DNA from: Larkinella rosea
GTDB taxonomy: Bacteria > Bacteroidota > Bacteroidia > Cytophagales > Spirosomataceae
Assembly (NCBI RefSeq): GCF_003858635.1
Contig: NZ_RQJO01000007.1
Location: 61,841-125,840, forward strand
Length of the DNA stretch: 64,000 nt
Direction: 5' to 3'
Part shown: positions 36,124-46,195 of the stretch, piece after piece
Numbering within the stretch: the stretch's first letter is position 1
Layout: each line of letters opens with the position of its first letter
Position numbers and translations under genes: made by a program
The notes under the pieces: generated by a model
What the model was told of the DNA's origin: nothing
The model's input: only the letters and a program-made list of their open reading frames with translations
The model's database searches: none

Positions 36124-38289
36124 TTAAATGATTTTCGGGCATTTCGTGCTGCCGGCCAGCCGCGTCCGGCGCGGTTTGGGCATGCGCTTGCTGGTCACCC
36201 GGATGGTCTCCGGCACGACGGCTTTGGAAGGATTCGATACGACTTCCATGGTTAGAAGGTCGTCAAGGGGGCGGTAATCCGGTGGGGTAGGAGTGTCGGT
36301 CTGGATGGGGAAATAGTGGTCGCCGGGGAATTCGTAGCGGTCGAAATCGTAGTCGTAGAGGTAAATATTGATGTAGCCGTCTTTGCTATACTTCGAACTA
36401 ATGGAGTTGGTGGGCATCAAATCCTGCGCCCGAATGATGTCAGGACGATGGGCCAGGGAGTCTTTAAAATACTCTTTATAAACTTTGTAGCGGTTAAACT
36501 GATACACCAGACTAGCCGAATCGATTGTCAGGGCAATGTTCAGGTAATGTTTGCCAAATTCCCCTTTTCCATTCCGGGCGTAGAGAACGCCGAGGTTGTT
36601 GATTGCACTTTTATCGAGATGACCCAGATAACTTTTAACGGCCTTGTCGTATTCTTCGGTGTTTTTATACACGTTCCCCAGGTTATTAAAGAACGTTTTG
36701 TGGGTCGAGTCGAGGTCGCGCGAGCGCTCATAATCCCGGACGGCCCGGTAATAATACTGTTTCGCGTTGTGTAAGTCTTTTTGTTTCTCGTATTTCAACG
36801 CCATGTAGGACCGCACGATGCCCAGGTTGTTATACAAAAAAGCTTTGTGATGGCCCCGGTTTATGACACTGTCCAGCACCGATTCAGCCTGTTCAATGCG
36901 GTCTTTTTCCAGCAACGAAATGGAAAGGCCGTTCAAGGCATTGATGTTTTGAGAATTATGGTGGAGCGCCCAGGAAAAGTTATCGTAGGCTTCATCCATA
37001 TTCCCCGACTTCAGGTACATATTCCCCTTATTCGTCAGCATTTTATCATTTTGCGGAGACAGCCGGATGGCTTTTTCCAGATAAGCCAGCGTGTAGCGGT
37101 AGCTGTCTTTTTTGCGATACACTTCACTGGCTCCCGCATAAGCCGCCGGATGGTCTTTGTTTAAGCGCATAACCGTGCTCAAATTAACCAAGGCTGTGTC
37201 TAACTGGTTCAATTCCAGTTGGGTAAGTCCGCGACTAAGGAAGCAGTCCGCCAGATTTTTGTCTTTATCATCGAACAAATCCGGTGCTTTTGTGAAATGC
37301 TCCATCGCTTGTTCGTACAAGCCCTGCCGGTAACTGATCACCCCCAATCCGAGGTGGATGTGCGGGTTTTCCGGTTCCAGAGCCAGAGCTGCTTCAAACT
37401 CGATGCGGGCAGAGCGATAGTCCCGAATGCTGCACAGGGCATTTCCCAAACCGGTCCGGGCCTGAACCCACTGGGGACGGAACTGGACGGCCCGGCGAAA
37501 TTCGGCGACGGCTTTCGTAAATTCTTTTTGTCCATAATATGCGTTCGCCAGACCGAATCGGGCGGGTGCCTGGAAACTTCGGTCGCCGGAGAGCAGGTAT
37601 GTCGTAAACTTCGTGGCCGCTTCTTCGTATTTTTTTAGACCCAAAAGGGCATTTCCAATCCGAACTGGCAGCATTTTTTCGACTTCGGGTTCTTTTTCGA
37701 TGGATTCGTACAGGTTAAGTGCCTCCCGGTATTTTTCCAAACCGAGCAATGCATCCCCTTTCGTCAGCCGGTACATCGGTTCGCCGGGCCGCATGCGCAC
37801 GGCTTCGGAAGCGGCCCGGTGGGCTTCGTCGAATTGCCCCGCCTGCAGATGAGCTACTGCCCGATTAAAAGCAATTTTGTCGGCACCTTTTCCACCAGCG
37901 GTATTTTCCAGTAAAGCCAACCCCACTTTAACATCACCGCTGAGACAGAAAAAAACACCTTGATTCGCCTGGGCGTGCGCAAAGGAAGGAATCTGTTGCA
38001 GAAGACTACTGGCTTCTTCAAACCGTTTCAAACGACCCAGAATAATGGCCTGATTGTAGAGAAGTGTATCGGAAGGACGGCCTGCCGCGGCCCGTTGCAG
38101 GAGCTGAAGCGCACCGGAGTAATTCTTGTTTCGGGCCAGTTTGAGCGCCGTATTATTTAAACGGGGCACCGAATCGTTGTCAGTTTTTAAGTCGGGGGTC
38201 AGGTCAACTGTACGCCCTGCCACTGGTTGAAAAGCGATAAAGCACAACAACAGAAAGACAGAGCATAGCAATCGCAACATTAGCGGCAT
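36124..38289 (-). CDS. Secreted tetratricopeptide-repeat protein
   Basis: The 721-residue protein begins with a signal peptide (LLCSVFLLLCFIAFQPVAG) and then consists mainly of TPR units, more than ten, recognisable by patterns such as A..LG.A...Q..Y..A...F..AL.L.P (for example RFGLANAYYGQKEFTKAVAE and RTGLGNALCSIRDYRSARIE). TPR arrays bind proteins or peptides, so it is probably a periplasmic scaffold. The last 100 residues are not repeat-like and end with a basic, proline-rich tail. No close neighbour explains its partner. Confidence 0.85.
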   Translation of the reverse strand: MPLMLRLLCSVFLLLCFIAFQPVAGRTVDLTPDLKTDNDSVPRLNNTALKLARNKNYSGALQLLQRAAAGRPSDTLLYNQAIILGRLKRFEEASSLLQQIPSFAHAQANQGVFFCLSGDVKVGLALLENTAGGKGADKIAFNRAVAHLQAGQFDEAHRAASEAVRMRPGEPMYRLTKGDALLGLEKYREALNLYESIEKEPEVEKMLPVRIGNALLGLKKYEEAATKFTTYLLSGDRSFQAPARFGLANAYYGQKEFTKAVAEFRRAVQFRPQWVQARTGLGNALCSIRDYRSARIEFEAALALEPENPHIHLGLGVISYRQGLYEQAMEHFTKAPDLFDDKDKNLADCFLSRGLTQLELNQLDTALVNLSTVMRLNKDHPAAYAGASEVYRKKDSYRYTLAYLEKAIRLSPQNDKMLTNKGNMYLKSGNMDEAYDNFSWALHHNSQNINALNGLSISLLEKDRIEQAESVLDSVINRGHHKAFLYNNLGIVRSYMALKYEKQKDLHNAKQYYYRAVRDYERSRDLDSTHKTFFNNLGNVYKNTEEYDKAVKSYLGHLDKSAINNLGVLYARNGKGEFGKHYLNIALTIDSASLVYQFNRYKVYKEYFKDSLAHRPDIIRAQDLMPTNSISSKYSKDGYINIYLYDYDFDRYEFPGDHYFPIQTDTPTPPDYRPLDDLLTMEVVSNPSKAVVPETIRVTSKRMPKPRRTRLAGSTKCPKII

Positions 38290-38481
38290 TTGTTAGGACG
38301 GGCAGGTGAAGATACGGTTTTTGGTTAAACGAGCCAAAGAAAGTGAGTTGCCGGTCAAATTTTGTGAGTATTTGGACTAATAAATAAAGTAAAAAGGCGT
38401 TTCAACGAAATTTCATAAGGGTTTCATGCAGAAGCATTTCGCATGAGTTTCTCGGGAAAAACATTAAATAGTACAAGTTTT

Positions 38482-38489
38482 TATTTTTG
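38482..38489 (+). promoter_or_regulatory. Plus-strand promoter element TATTTTTG with no gene downstream
   Basis: TATTTTTG is an exact TAnnTTTG match. No plus-strand gene follows for more than 8 kb, but a small hairpin and an intrinsic terminator do, which suggests a short non-coding transcript. A -33 TTG is not obvious. Confidence 0.45.
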
Positions 38490-38496
38490 TTACACC

Positions 38497-38580
38497 GGCA
38501 AGCAGAAACCCATTTAATTGGGTAAGAAACCTTTATCTTCGATATAAACGAAAAAGCCGGGACTTGCCCGGCTTTTTCGT
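38497..38580 (+). ncRNA. Candidate small RNA with intrinsic terminator
   Basis: A transcript starting about 38496 from the TATTTTTG element would be roughly 84 nt. It would fold a small hairpin (ACCCA/TGGGT around 38508-38523) and end at the strong hairpin 38549-38579 followed by U-rich sequence. No start codon with a plausible peptide was seen. The same terminator also serves the minus-strand GH63 gene, so a simpler reading is that the hairpin is only that terminator. Confidence 0.3.
38549..38579 (-). terminator. Intrinsic terminator of the GH63 gene (bidirectional)
   Basis: AAAAAGCCGGG pairs perfectly with CCCGGCTTTTT around a four-base loop, giving the classical hairpin with a T-run on either strand. 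It begins 2 bp beyond the GH63 stop codon. Confidence 0.88.
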
Positions 38581-41274
38581 TTATAAGACTTTGGCATGAA
38601 CCGGTTCTTTTTGTAACTGGTGTTGATACAAAAATTCGATCAAATCGGCCACGAGGCCCGTCCAGCCGGTTTGGTGATTGGCACCGAGGCCACTGCCGTT
38701 GTCGCCGTGGAAGTACTCGAAAAACAGGTGCAAATCCTTGAAATGCGGATCATCCTGGTATTTCTCGTAGCCGTTGTATGCCGGAATTTTGCCCGATTCG
38801 TCGCGCCGGAAAATATTGACCAGTCGTTCGGCTACCAAAACCGTAGCTTCCTTGATGCTCATAATCTGGCCGGAATTGGTCGGGTATTCAATCTCAAAAT
38901 CGTCACCGTAATAGTTGTAGAATTTCAGCAATGAATCGATCAGCAGGTAATTAACCGGGAACCAGATGGGCCCGCGCCAGTTGGAATTACCGCCAAAAAG
39001 ACTCGTTTCGGATTCGTTCGGGACGTATTTTACCTGGAAGATTTCACCGTTCAGATTGAACTCATACGGTTTTTCGCCGTGGTATTTCGACAGCGCCCGG
39101 ATGCCATAATCAGACAGAAATTCCGTTTCGTCGAACATGCGCTTGAGCAACATCTTCATCCGATGACCGCGCAGCAGCGAAAGCAGGTGCGTGGCGCCTT
39201 TGCCCGGTTCGTGCCAGCGCGAAATCATCGACGCCAGATCCGGGCGGTTGGTCAACACCCACTCCACCCGGCGCTTGAAATCCGGCAGTTTTTCCAGCAA
39301 ATCGTCATCCAGAATCTCAACAGCAAACAGGGGAATCAGGCCCACCATCGAGCGGATTTTCAGCAACATACTGGCGTTGTTGGGGGTATGCAGCACGTCA
39401 TAATAGAACTGATCGTCCTCGTCCCACAGGCTAATGCCCTGTCCACCCAGGTTTTTCATGGCGGCCGCGATGTGCAGGAAGTGCTCGAAAAACTTGGAAG
39501 CCATGTCCTGGTACGTCGGCCGGGTCAGGGCAATTTCGCAGGAAATCCGGAGCATGTTCAGCGTGTACATGGCCATCCAGCCCGTTCCGTCGGCTTGCTC
39601 AATGTGTCCGCCCATCGGCAAAGGCTGGCTGCGATCGAATACGCCGATGTTATCGAGACCCAGGAAACCGCCCCCGAATACGCTGTTCCCACTGATGTCT
39701 TTCCGGTTTACCCACCATGTAAAGTTGAGCAGCAATTTATGGAACACCCGCTCCAAAAAGTTGATGTCGCCTTTGCCGTTCATATCCCGGTCGATTTCGT
39801 ATACTTTCCAGGTCGCCCAGGCATGGACCGGGGGATTTACATCACTAAAATTCCATTCATAAGCCGGAATCTGGCCATTCGGGTGCATGTAATATTCGCG
39901 CAGAATAACCGCCAACTGACGCTTGGCGAAATGCGGATCGAGCCGGGCGAGCGTCAGGGTATGAAATGCCAGATCCCAGGCGGCAAACCACGGATACTCC
40001 CATTTATCGGGCATCGACAGAATGTTGGCAGTGTACATATGCCGCCAGCCCGAGTTGCGCTGGTAGGCCCGTCCATGAAACGGTGTGGGCATTTTAGGAT
40101 CGCCCTTTAGCCATTCGTTAACGTTGTAATAATAGAATTGCTTGTTCCACAACATGCCCGCGTAGGCTTGCCGCTGGATAACCCGAAGCTCCGGATCGGT
40201 TATATTACTTTGCAACTGATCGTAAAACTCGTCCGCTTCGAGCAACCGCTGGTTAAAAATGGTGTCAAAGTCGGCAAAAGGTTGCCCGTTGTGGGTATCC
40301 TGACTAAACCGCAGCCGAATGGTGGTCGATTCGCCGGGCTGAATTGTGCGGGCGTAGCGGGCCGACGCTTTTGACCCGATTTGATTCGGATTAACGAATT
40401 TTTTCTCGCCCGACGTGATGTAATCGTTGATGCCGTCCTTGCAGAAGAGTGATTCATTGGGAATGCCGTAAAGCCGCTCCGTGTTGGTCTCGTTTTCGCA
40501 AAATACCAGTTCATCGGCGTCTTCACAATACAGTTTGTATTTTCCCAACAGCTTGTGATCGACCGCAATCTGGGTGGTCGAAATTCCGTTCAGGATCGGT
40601 TTATAGGCATATTGCTCGTACCCCCACGACCAGGTATTGCGGAACCAGAGGGTCGGCAACATCGTCAATTTGGCGGCTTTGCTGTAGCGGTTATACGCCG
40701 TAATCTTGATCAGAATGTCGTTTTCGTCGTTTTTGGCGTATTCGATGAAGATGTCGAAGTACTGATTCGAATCAAAAATACCGGTTTCGACCAGTTCAAA
40801 TTCGGGCTCCAGGCGGTTTCGACGGCGACCTTCGTCCACCAGGCGGGTATACGGAAACGGTTGTTGCGGATACTTGTACAGCATCTTCATGTACGAATGG
40901 GTCGGCGTACTATCCAGGTAATAGTACAGTTCCTTCACATCCTCCCCGTGATTCCCTTCGGGACCGGTGAGGCCAAAAAGCCGCTCTTTGATGATGCTGT
41001 CATTGTGGTTCCAGAAGGCCAGCGCAAAGCACACGTGGCCTTTGTTGTCGGACAGACCGCCGATGCCGTCTTCGCCCCAGCGATACGCCCGGGAGCGCGA
41101 CATGTCATGCGTAATAAACCCCCAGGCATTGCCGTGTACGCTGTAATCTTCGCGAACCGTGCCCCAGGAGCGCTCCGACAAATAAGGTCCCCACTTTTTC
41201 CACCCTTTGTTATCGGCGCGGGTATAAATTCGGTCGCGTTCGATGCTATTTCCCATCTTGAGGTTGTATTCCAT
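38581..41274 (-). CDS. GH63-type glucosidase (mannosylglycerate hydrolase/glucosidase-like)
   Basis: The 897-residue protein resembles bacterial glycoside hydrolase family 63 (MGH1-like) enzymes. Recognisable landmarks are an N-terminal region with the WGPYLSERSWGTVREDY segment, the WFAAWDLAFHTLTLA stretch in the (alpha/alpha)6 barrel (about 435-450), NFSDVNPPVHAW (about 477-488) and RGPIWFPVNYLLIDSL (near 785). No signal peptide is seen, so it is probably cytoplasmic. It would release glucose or a related sugar from an alpha-linked oligosaccharide or glucosylglycerate-type solute; the substrate is not determined. It is unlinked to the SusCD pair by distance and a terminator. Confidence 0.85.
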   Translation of the reverse strand: MEYNLKMGNSIERDRIYTRADNKGWKKWGPYLSERSWGTVREDYSVHGNAWGFITHDMSRSRAYRWGEDGIGGLSDNKGHVCFALAFWNHNDSIIKERLFGLTGPEGNHGEDVKELYYYLDSTPTHSYMKMLYKYPQQPFPYTRLVDEGRRRNRLEPEFELVETGIFDSNQYFDIFIEYAKNDENDILIKITAYNRYSKAAKLTMLPTLWFRNTWSWGYEQYAYKPILNGISTTQIAVDHKLLGKYKLYCEDADELVFCENETNTERLYGIPNESLFCKDGINDYITSGEKKFVNPNQIGSKASARYARTIQPGESTTIRLRFSQDTHNGQPFADFDTIFNQRLLEADEFYDQLQSNITDPELRVIQRQAYAGMLWNKQFYYYNVNEWLKGDPKMPTPFHGRAYQRNSGWRHMYTANILSMPDKWEYPWFAAWDLAFHTLTLARLDPHFAKRQLAVILREYYMHPNGQIPAYEWNFSDVNPPVHAWATWKVYEIDRDMNGKGDINFLERVFHKLLLNFTWWVNRKDISGNSVFGGGFLGLDNIGVFDRSQPLPMGGHIEQADGTGWMAMYTLNMLRISCEIALTRPTYQDMASKFFEHFLHIAAAMKNLGGQGISLWDEDDQFYYDVLHTPNNASMLLKIRSMVGLIPLFAVEILDDDLLEKLPDFKRRVEWVLTNRPDLASMISRWHEPGKGATHLLSLLRGHRMKMLLKRMFDETEFLSDYGIRALSKYHGEKPYEFNLNGEIFQVKYVPNESETSLFGGNSNWRGPIWFPVNYLLIDSLLKFYNYYGDDFEIEYPTNSGQIMSIKEATVLVAERLVNIFRRDESGKIPAYNGYEKYQDDPHFKDLHLFFEYFHGDNGSGLGANHQTGWTGLVADLIEFLYQHQLQKEPVHAKVL

Positions 41275-41656
41275 GTGAAGCTTCAGGTACAGGTTGCGTC
41301 AAAATTCTATTTACACCCATTAGACGAGTAAACTGTCTTGAAGTCATTTATCGCCTTAATTTAGTATTCAGTTACAAGAATGGTGTCAAAACAAGCGTAT
41401 AAATTTTATTTTTTTGCCCTGGAAAACACATCGAAAAGTGTCGATGTATCCATGTGATGTCGGATTGGCCCCGAATTGCCAGACAGAGAGCGGGAGGGTT
41501 TTCGTACTGAAAAGGAAGCAGCACATTATTCGCGCCACACTGAATGGTAACTGCGAAATGTTCTTATTCGGTCAAAGCGGTATTGTAATTCGACGACAAA
41601 AAGCAACGGGCGATATACTGTATACCGCCCGTAAAACGCTACTGATACGTTCTCCT
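41275..41656. other. 382 bp intergenic region upstream of the GH63 gene
   Basis: It holds the promoter region of the GH63 gene (no exact TAnnTTTG found) and, near 41607, the terminator of the SusCD pair. A plus-strand reading frame at 41414-41878 crosses it but overlaps the susD-like coding sequence antisense and looks non-coding. No other feature is seen. Confidence 0.5.
41607..41631 (-). terminator. Intrinsic terminator of the SusC/SusD operon
   Basis: CGGGCGATATAC pairs with GTATACCGCCCG (one G-T mismatch) across a one-base centre. In the minus-strand direction it is followed by TTGCTTTTTG, giving a U-rich tail. It lies 26 bp beyond the SusD stop. Confidence 0.75.
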
Positions 41657-42982
41657 TCAATCCGGATCTTTGGCGGGCGTATTGGTATTATTATCCCGTT
41701 CCGTTCGGGGATACGGCATAAAATTGCGGTTCCGTTCGCCGGTTACACTTGGCCCCGACCGACCGAAACGGCGGCCGTCTTCCAACCGAAAACCGCTGTA
41801 AGCCAGTTCAATCGCCCGGTTTTTATAAATCTCGTTGAGTACGTCGGCCGCAACTGCCGGACCCGCATAAGCCGGTAACCCGGCCCCAACGCCCCACACA
41901 TCGGTGGCAGCGGTTTTGGTTAATACCTTGTTCAGTTCCGTAATGGCAGCGTTTACGTCGGTGGGGGCACCACCCGAACTAATCCCCCGGATCAGTGCTT
42001 CGGCCCGAATGAGCAACATTTCACCGGGTAAATAAACCGGGAGGGGAGCGTTGTTGGCCGTGGCAAAACCGGTTCCCAGATTGAGCGTTGCGCTGGCGGT
42101 TGGCCGCACATAAAACGGGATGCGTTTATCGGCCGGATCGGGGGTTAAACCGGCGGGCAAACCCAGCGTTGCACTAACCGGTTCGATGACGTTCCGATTG
42201 CTAAAGGCGGTTTCGTAAATTGGATTCCGGGTATTGTCGTCGAACGAGAAAAACGATTTTTTGGTCAGATCAACTTTGGCGGCTGCCGCTGCGGCTTTTG
42301 CGTAATCACCGGCAAATAAACTATTCCGGGCAATCAGTGCCTGAAGCGTATTCGGAATGTCGATACCGGTTACGATGCTGGTCGTAAATTTAACCGACAA
42401 AGGATTCGAGGCTACCAGGGTAGCGGCTGCTTCCAATTGCGTGACCGATTCTTTCAGTAATTGAACCCGCGGAACAAAGGGAGCATTTTCTCCTGCCTTG
42501 ATGGGGGCCTGCTCGAAAAACTGCGCCAGCGTTCCCAATGAAAGCGCCTTGAAAATGGCCGCATAGGCAACAACTCCGCTTTTTGTTCCGGCTTCGGTTA
42601 TTTTGTCGGCATTGGCCAGAATGATGTCTGAATTGGCATTGGTAATCAGGCAACTGGTCCAGAGTTGACGCACCACGGAGTTTGCGTTGGTCACGTTGGC
42701 CAATCCGGATTCCAGGGCGACCTCATCGACGTTTCCAGCGTTGAGTACGCGAAATTCGCGGGTGGTTAAACCGCCGGTTGCTACGGCATTGTATATCGCA
42801 CCAAGCCGACCGGCCGTATACCGCGATTGAAGGCCATTCGCCATGGCAATCAAACCGTCGGGCGAATTGATGACCTGCTGTTCACTGGCCGAACTGGGGT
42901 TCAGGTATTCTTCGCGGCAGGCATTCTGGCTGAGCAGAATCACCACCAGACAAGCCATTAATTTATATTTTTTCAGGATCAT
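41657..42982 (-). CDS. SusD/RagB-family outer-membrane nutrient-binding lipoprotein
   Basis: The 441-residue protein has a lipoprotein signal with SQNAC (Cys22), the NPSSASEQQV start typical of SusD, the helix-rich central core and the C-terminal RAIELAYSGFRLEDGRRFGR segment that resembles the family's closing R.(E)LA.EG.R..D..R motif. It would cover the extracellular face of the adjacent TonB-dependent transporter and bind its substrate. At 441 residues it is a little shorter than most SusD proteins. It is 51 bp downstream of the SusC gene. Confidence 0.9.
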   Translation of the reverse strand: MILKKYKLMACLVVILLSQNACREEYLNPSSASEQQVINSPDGLIAMANGLQSRYTAGRLGAIYNAVATGGLTTREFRVLNAGNVDEVALESGLANVTNANSVVRQLWTSCLITNANSDIILANADKITEAGTKSGVVAYAAIFKALSLGTLAQFFEQAPIKAGENAPFVPRVQLLKESVTQLEAAATLVASNPLSVKFTTSIVTGIDIPNTLQALIARNSLFAGDYAKAAAAAAKVDLTKKSFFSFDDNTRNPIYETAFSNRNVIEPVSATLGLPAGLTPDPADKRIPFYVRPTASATLNLGTGFATANNAPLPVYLPGEMLLIRAEALIRGISSGGAPTDVNAAITELNKVLTKTAATDVWGVGAGLPAYAGPAVAADVLNEIYKNRAIELAYSGFRLEDGRRFGRSGPSVTGERNRNFMPYPRTERDNNTNTPAKDPD

Positions 42983-43033
42983 GATCGTAAAAAGTTAGAC
43001 AATGAATCGACATTCAGCACTTTGTCAGATTGA

Positions 43034-46000
43034 TTAAAACGTCGCGGAAAGCTGTACCTGGTAGGTTCTCGGAATGGGTACGTTACCAAAATCGAGTCCC
43101 CGCACCAGATCCGACGTTCCGCCCGCGTTGGTTTCGGGATCAAAACCGGGGTATTTATCCCAGGAAATCAGGTTCCGACCAATCAGGGCAATGCTGAAAT
43201 TGCTCATGTTTTTGACCAGAGCAGGCAGTTTATAGCTTAGTGAAAGCTCCCGAAGTTTGACAAAGGAACCGTCGTCGATGCGCCAGGCTTCGGTGTTGTA
43301 AATCGAGAAAATGTAACCACGGGGCAATTCACCTTTCAGCTCTTTCTCGGCGTAATCGCCAATTCCGACGCCCTGACGGGTTCTTTTATCCGCATTATAG
43401 ACATCGAAGCCTTGAACGGCATCAAGCAAAATGCGCAGCGACAGCTTTTTGTAGGCCAGATTGCTGGAGAACGAGCCAGTCCACTTGGGGTTCGGGTTTC
43501 CAATAACCGCACTGACCGGCGTTCCTTTTGGTTGCCCATCGGGGCCGGTATGATCCACTACGTAATCGACCGATCCGGCCGTTTGCGTTCCGCGCTCAAC
43601 CTGCGAAAATCCCTGCGCCGTCAACAACAGCGAACCGTCGGGATTTCGGGCGTAAGTCGTCCCGTAAAAAACACCCGCCGGTTGGCCTTTCAGCAAATAA
43701 ACGGAACCGGCTGCGGTTCCGATGTTGATAACCGGGCTACCCAGTTCGAGGACTTTATTGCGGTTTCGGTTATACAGCAGGGAGAAATCCCAGCTCCAGT
43801 CCTTATTTTTGATTGGTGTCACATCCAGCGCGAGTTCGAAACCCCGGTTTTCCATCTTTCCGACGTTGTTCACGATGTTCGTACCGCCGTAGGAGGGAGC
43901 AAGGACCCGGTTTACGACCAGGTCGTTGATTTTCTGGTGATAAACCGTCGCCGTTACATTGAGTCGGTTGTTGAAGAAGGACAAATCGGCACCCCCTTCC
44001 AGTTCGGCCATCCGTTCCGGACGAACGCGCGGATTGGCCAAAACACCATTCGGAATAATGGTATTTTTTCCGAGGAAAGGAGTGGGTGAAAACTGCCAGA
44101 ACCGGCTGTAGGTACCCAAACCGGATAAGTTACCGGATTCGCCGTAGGACGCGCGAAGTTTCAATCCGTTCCAGACGTTGTTAAACGAAACATCTTTCCA
44201 GAAATTCAAATCCGATACGACGAAGGAACCGCTGAATTTGGGGTAAATCTGGTTGGTTTCGGAGGGTGAAAATTTCGAGGAGCGATCGCGCCGAACGGCC
44301 GCCGTCAGGAAGGCCAGGTTTTTAAAACCGAGGGTTGCCTGACCAAAATAACCGCTCAGGTTATACCGATCGGGGGTGTAAGTGGCCTGAACGGTGGTGC
44401 TGGCAGCCCCGCTGACGGTTTCGATGAAAGGAGCGAGATTCTGCCCATTGGCTACCGATAAATCCTGCTGACTGTACTGGTAGTTAAAACCGGCAATGGC
44501 ATTCAGTTTGAAATTTTCGTTGAACTGCCGCTCGTACGACACGTTGAAATCCGAGTTGAGCAGCATCACCTGGTTGTTGGCCGTTGCGGCAAAACCGGCC
44601 GGATACCGTTCCAGCGGCAAACCGGCAGCGGCCTGGTAAGGATAAGGCCGGATGTAATTTTGACCCACCTGCGAGTAGGAATCGACACCCAGAATCCAGT
44701 CGACGCTCAACCCTTTGACCGGAGTTAGATTCAACTGAACATCGCCAATCGTGCGGTTGGTGCTTTGCGTCGAGCGCATATCTTCGATGGTCGACAGCGG
44801 GTTGACCCGCGTCGGCTCAACGGCCAGCAGGTTTCCGGCCGCATCCCGTTTGGTGATGTCCCAGATGTTGTTGGTGATCGTAACCGAGTTGATCGGGCTG
44901 TAAAACACGTTACCGTTGGGTTTCTCGTTGGAAAAACTGTTGCTGTAACTCAGTCCGGCGGTCATTTTGGCCCAATTCGTCAACCGTTGATCGAGACGGG
45001 CGCGGAGGTTATATCGCTGGAAATCCGTGCCTTTCAGGATGCCCTGGTTGGATAAAAAGCCGAATGAAACGTAGTATTGCGTGTTTTCGCGGCCACCGGA
45101 AACCGAAATGGAGTTGTCGGTGCCGGTGCCGGTGCGGAATATTTCGTCAAAATAATCGTAGCGCGTCACATCGACCAGGTTGGACGCCAGGTTGGTGGTC
45201 GTTCCGTCCCGCACGACGGGCGTGGTTGTAACGCCGGGGTTAGCCGCGAGCTGCGCAGCAGTCGGAGCGCCGATGGTGTGCAGTCGCAGATCGGCAAAAC
45301 CGAATTGCTTGGGGTACTTGGTGATGTATACTTTCTTACGCAGTTCGTTGATGTTGAAACTCGTCGAAAAGGTGACGCGCGGTGCGCCGGTATTCCCCCG
45401 CTTAGTTGTGATGAGAACCACACCATTTGCCGCCCGCGAACCATATTGAGCCGCGGCCGCTGCACCATTTAACACGTTGACGGTAGCAATGTCGGCGGGA
45501 TTGATGTCCGCCAACCGGTTTTGGCTCGGATTGGCCTGGCCGATTTGATTGCCGACTGCCAACTGGGATACGTTGGTGCTGGCATTGCTGACAATGACCC
45601 CATCGACGACGTAAAGCGGGTCCGAAGAGCCGGTCAGGGATTTAATTCCGCGTAACCGAACCGAAATGCCGCCCGACGGGTCGCCGGAATTTTGGGTGAT
45701 CTGGGCACCGGGCACTTTCCCCTGCAAGCTGTTGAGCAAACCACCCGTACCGGTTTGGGACAGGCTTTCGGCCCGAATCGTACTGATGGCGTTGCCGAGT
45801 TCGCGCCGGGAGGTTTGGGTGGTGGAGCCTGTGGCCACCACTTCGTCCAGATTCATGGCGTCTTCTTTCAGGGAAGCATTGGTTGTGATCGTTGGCTGAC
45901 TACCCAGTGTAATGGTTTGCCGGATGGGCGCATAGCCAATAAAACTGAAATTGAGGGCATAGGTTCCGGTTGGGAGCGACACTCCAAACGAATAATTTCC

Positions 46001-46195
46001 GTTTTCATCGGTAGCCGAACCGATGGTGGTTCCGACAATGACGACGGTTACCCCGGGCAGGCCCTGAGCATTTGCGTCGGTGACGCGGCCGGTTAGTGTG
46101 TAGCGCTGATTCTGGGCTAAAGCAACATCCGAAAAACTCAGAATGGCGAGAAGGAGCCCGATGCAATGATAGCGGATCAAATAGATCTTTTTCAT
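43034..46195 (-). CDS. SusC/RagA-family TonB-linked outer-membrane transporter
   Basis: The 1053-residue protein has a signal peptide ending ALAQ, a carboxypeptidase-D-like N-terminal domain (YTLTGRVTDANAQGLPGVTVVI, about 31-52), the plug with the SLQGKVPGAQITQNSG and RLRGIKSLTGSSDPLYVVDG stretches, and a large beta-barrel ending in Phe (QLSATF). It would import, with the SusD partner, a saccharide or peptide across the outer membrane. No sigma/anti-sigma pair, regulator or secreted hydrolase is encoded beside it, so the substrate cannot be inferred. Confidence 0.93.
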   Translation of the reverse strand: MKKIYLIRYHCIGLLLAILSFSDVALAQNQRYTLTGRVTDANAQGLPGVTVVIVGTTIGSATDENGNYSFGVSLPTGTYALNFSFIGYAPIRQTITLGSQPTITTNASLKEDAMNLDEVVATGSTTQTSRRELGNAISTIRAESLSQTGTGGLLNSLQGKVPGAQITQNSGDPSGGISVRLRGIKSLTGSSDPLYVVDGVIVSNASTNVSQLAVGNQIGQANPSQNRLADINPADIATVNVLNGAAAAAQYGSRAANGVVLITTKRGNTGAPRVTFSTSFNINELRKKVYITKYPKQFGFADLRLHTIGAPTAAQLAANPGVTTTPVVRDGTTTNLASNLVDVTRYDYFDEIFRTGTGTDNSISVSGGRENTQYYVSFGFLSNQGILKGTDFQRYNLRARLDQRLTNWAKMTAGLSYSNSFSNEKPNGNVFYSPINSVTITNNIWDITKRDAAGNLLAVEPTRVNPLSTIEDMRSTQSTNRTIGDVQLNLTPVKGLSVDWILGVDSYSQVGQNYIRPYPYQAAAGLPLERYPAGFAATANNQVMLLNSDFNVSYERQFNENFKLNAIAGFNYQYSQQDLSVANGQNLAPFIETVSGAASTTVQATYTPDRYNLSGYFGQATLGFKNLAFLTAAVRRDRSSKFSPSETNQIYPKFSGSFVVSDLNFWKDVSFNNVWNGLKLRASYGESGNLSGLGTYSRFWQFSPTPFLGKNTIIPNGVLANPRVRPERMAELEGGADLSFFNNRLNVTATVYHQKINDLVVNRVLAPSYGGTNIVNNVGKMENRGFELALDVTPIKNKDWSWDFSLLYNRNRNKVLELGSPVINIGTAAGSVYLLKGQPAGVFYGTTYARNPDGSLLLTAQGFSQVERGTQTAGSVDYVVDHTGPDGQPKGTPVSAVIGNPNPKWTGSFSSNLAYKKLSLRILLDAVQGFDVYNADKRTRQGVGIGDYAEKELKGELPRGYIFSIYNTEAWRIDDGSFVKLRELSLSYKLPALVKNMSNFSIALIGRNLISWDKYPGFDPETNAGGTSDLVRGLDFGNVPIPRTYQVQLSATF

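Noticed and set aside
38549..38579. GC-rich hairpin as member of the dispersed hairpin family
   Set aside because: It is short, with a tight loop and T-runs on both strands, so it fits an ordinary intrinsic terminator.
39079..40110. A 343-codon plus-strand frame opposite the GH63 gene
   Set aside because: It has an amino-acid make-up typical of antisense frames (high Arg, Gln, His and Val) and no family features, while the minus-strand product is a well-conserved hydrolase.
41414..41878. Plus-strand frame crossing the susD-like 3' end
   Set aside because: Half of it is antisense to the SusD-like gene and the rest lies in a region with a minus-strand terminator; no motif was found.
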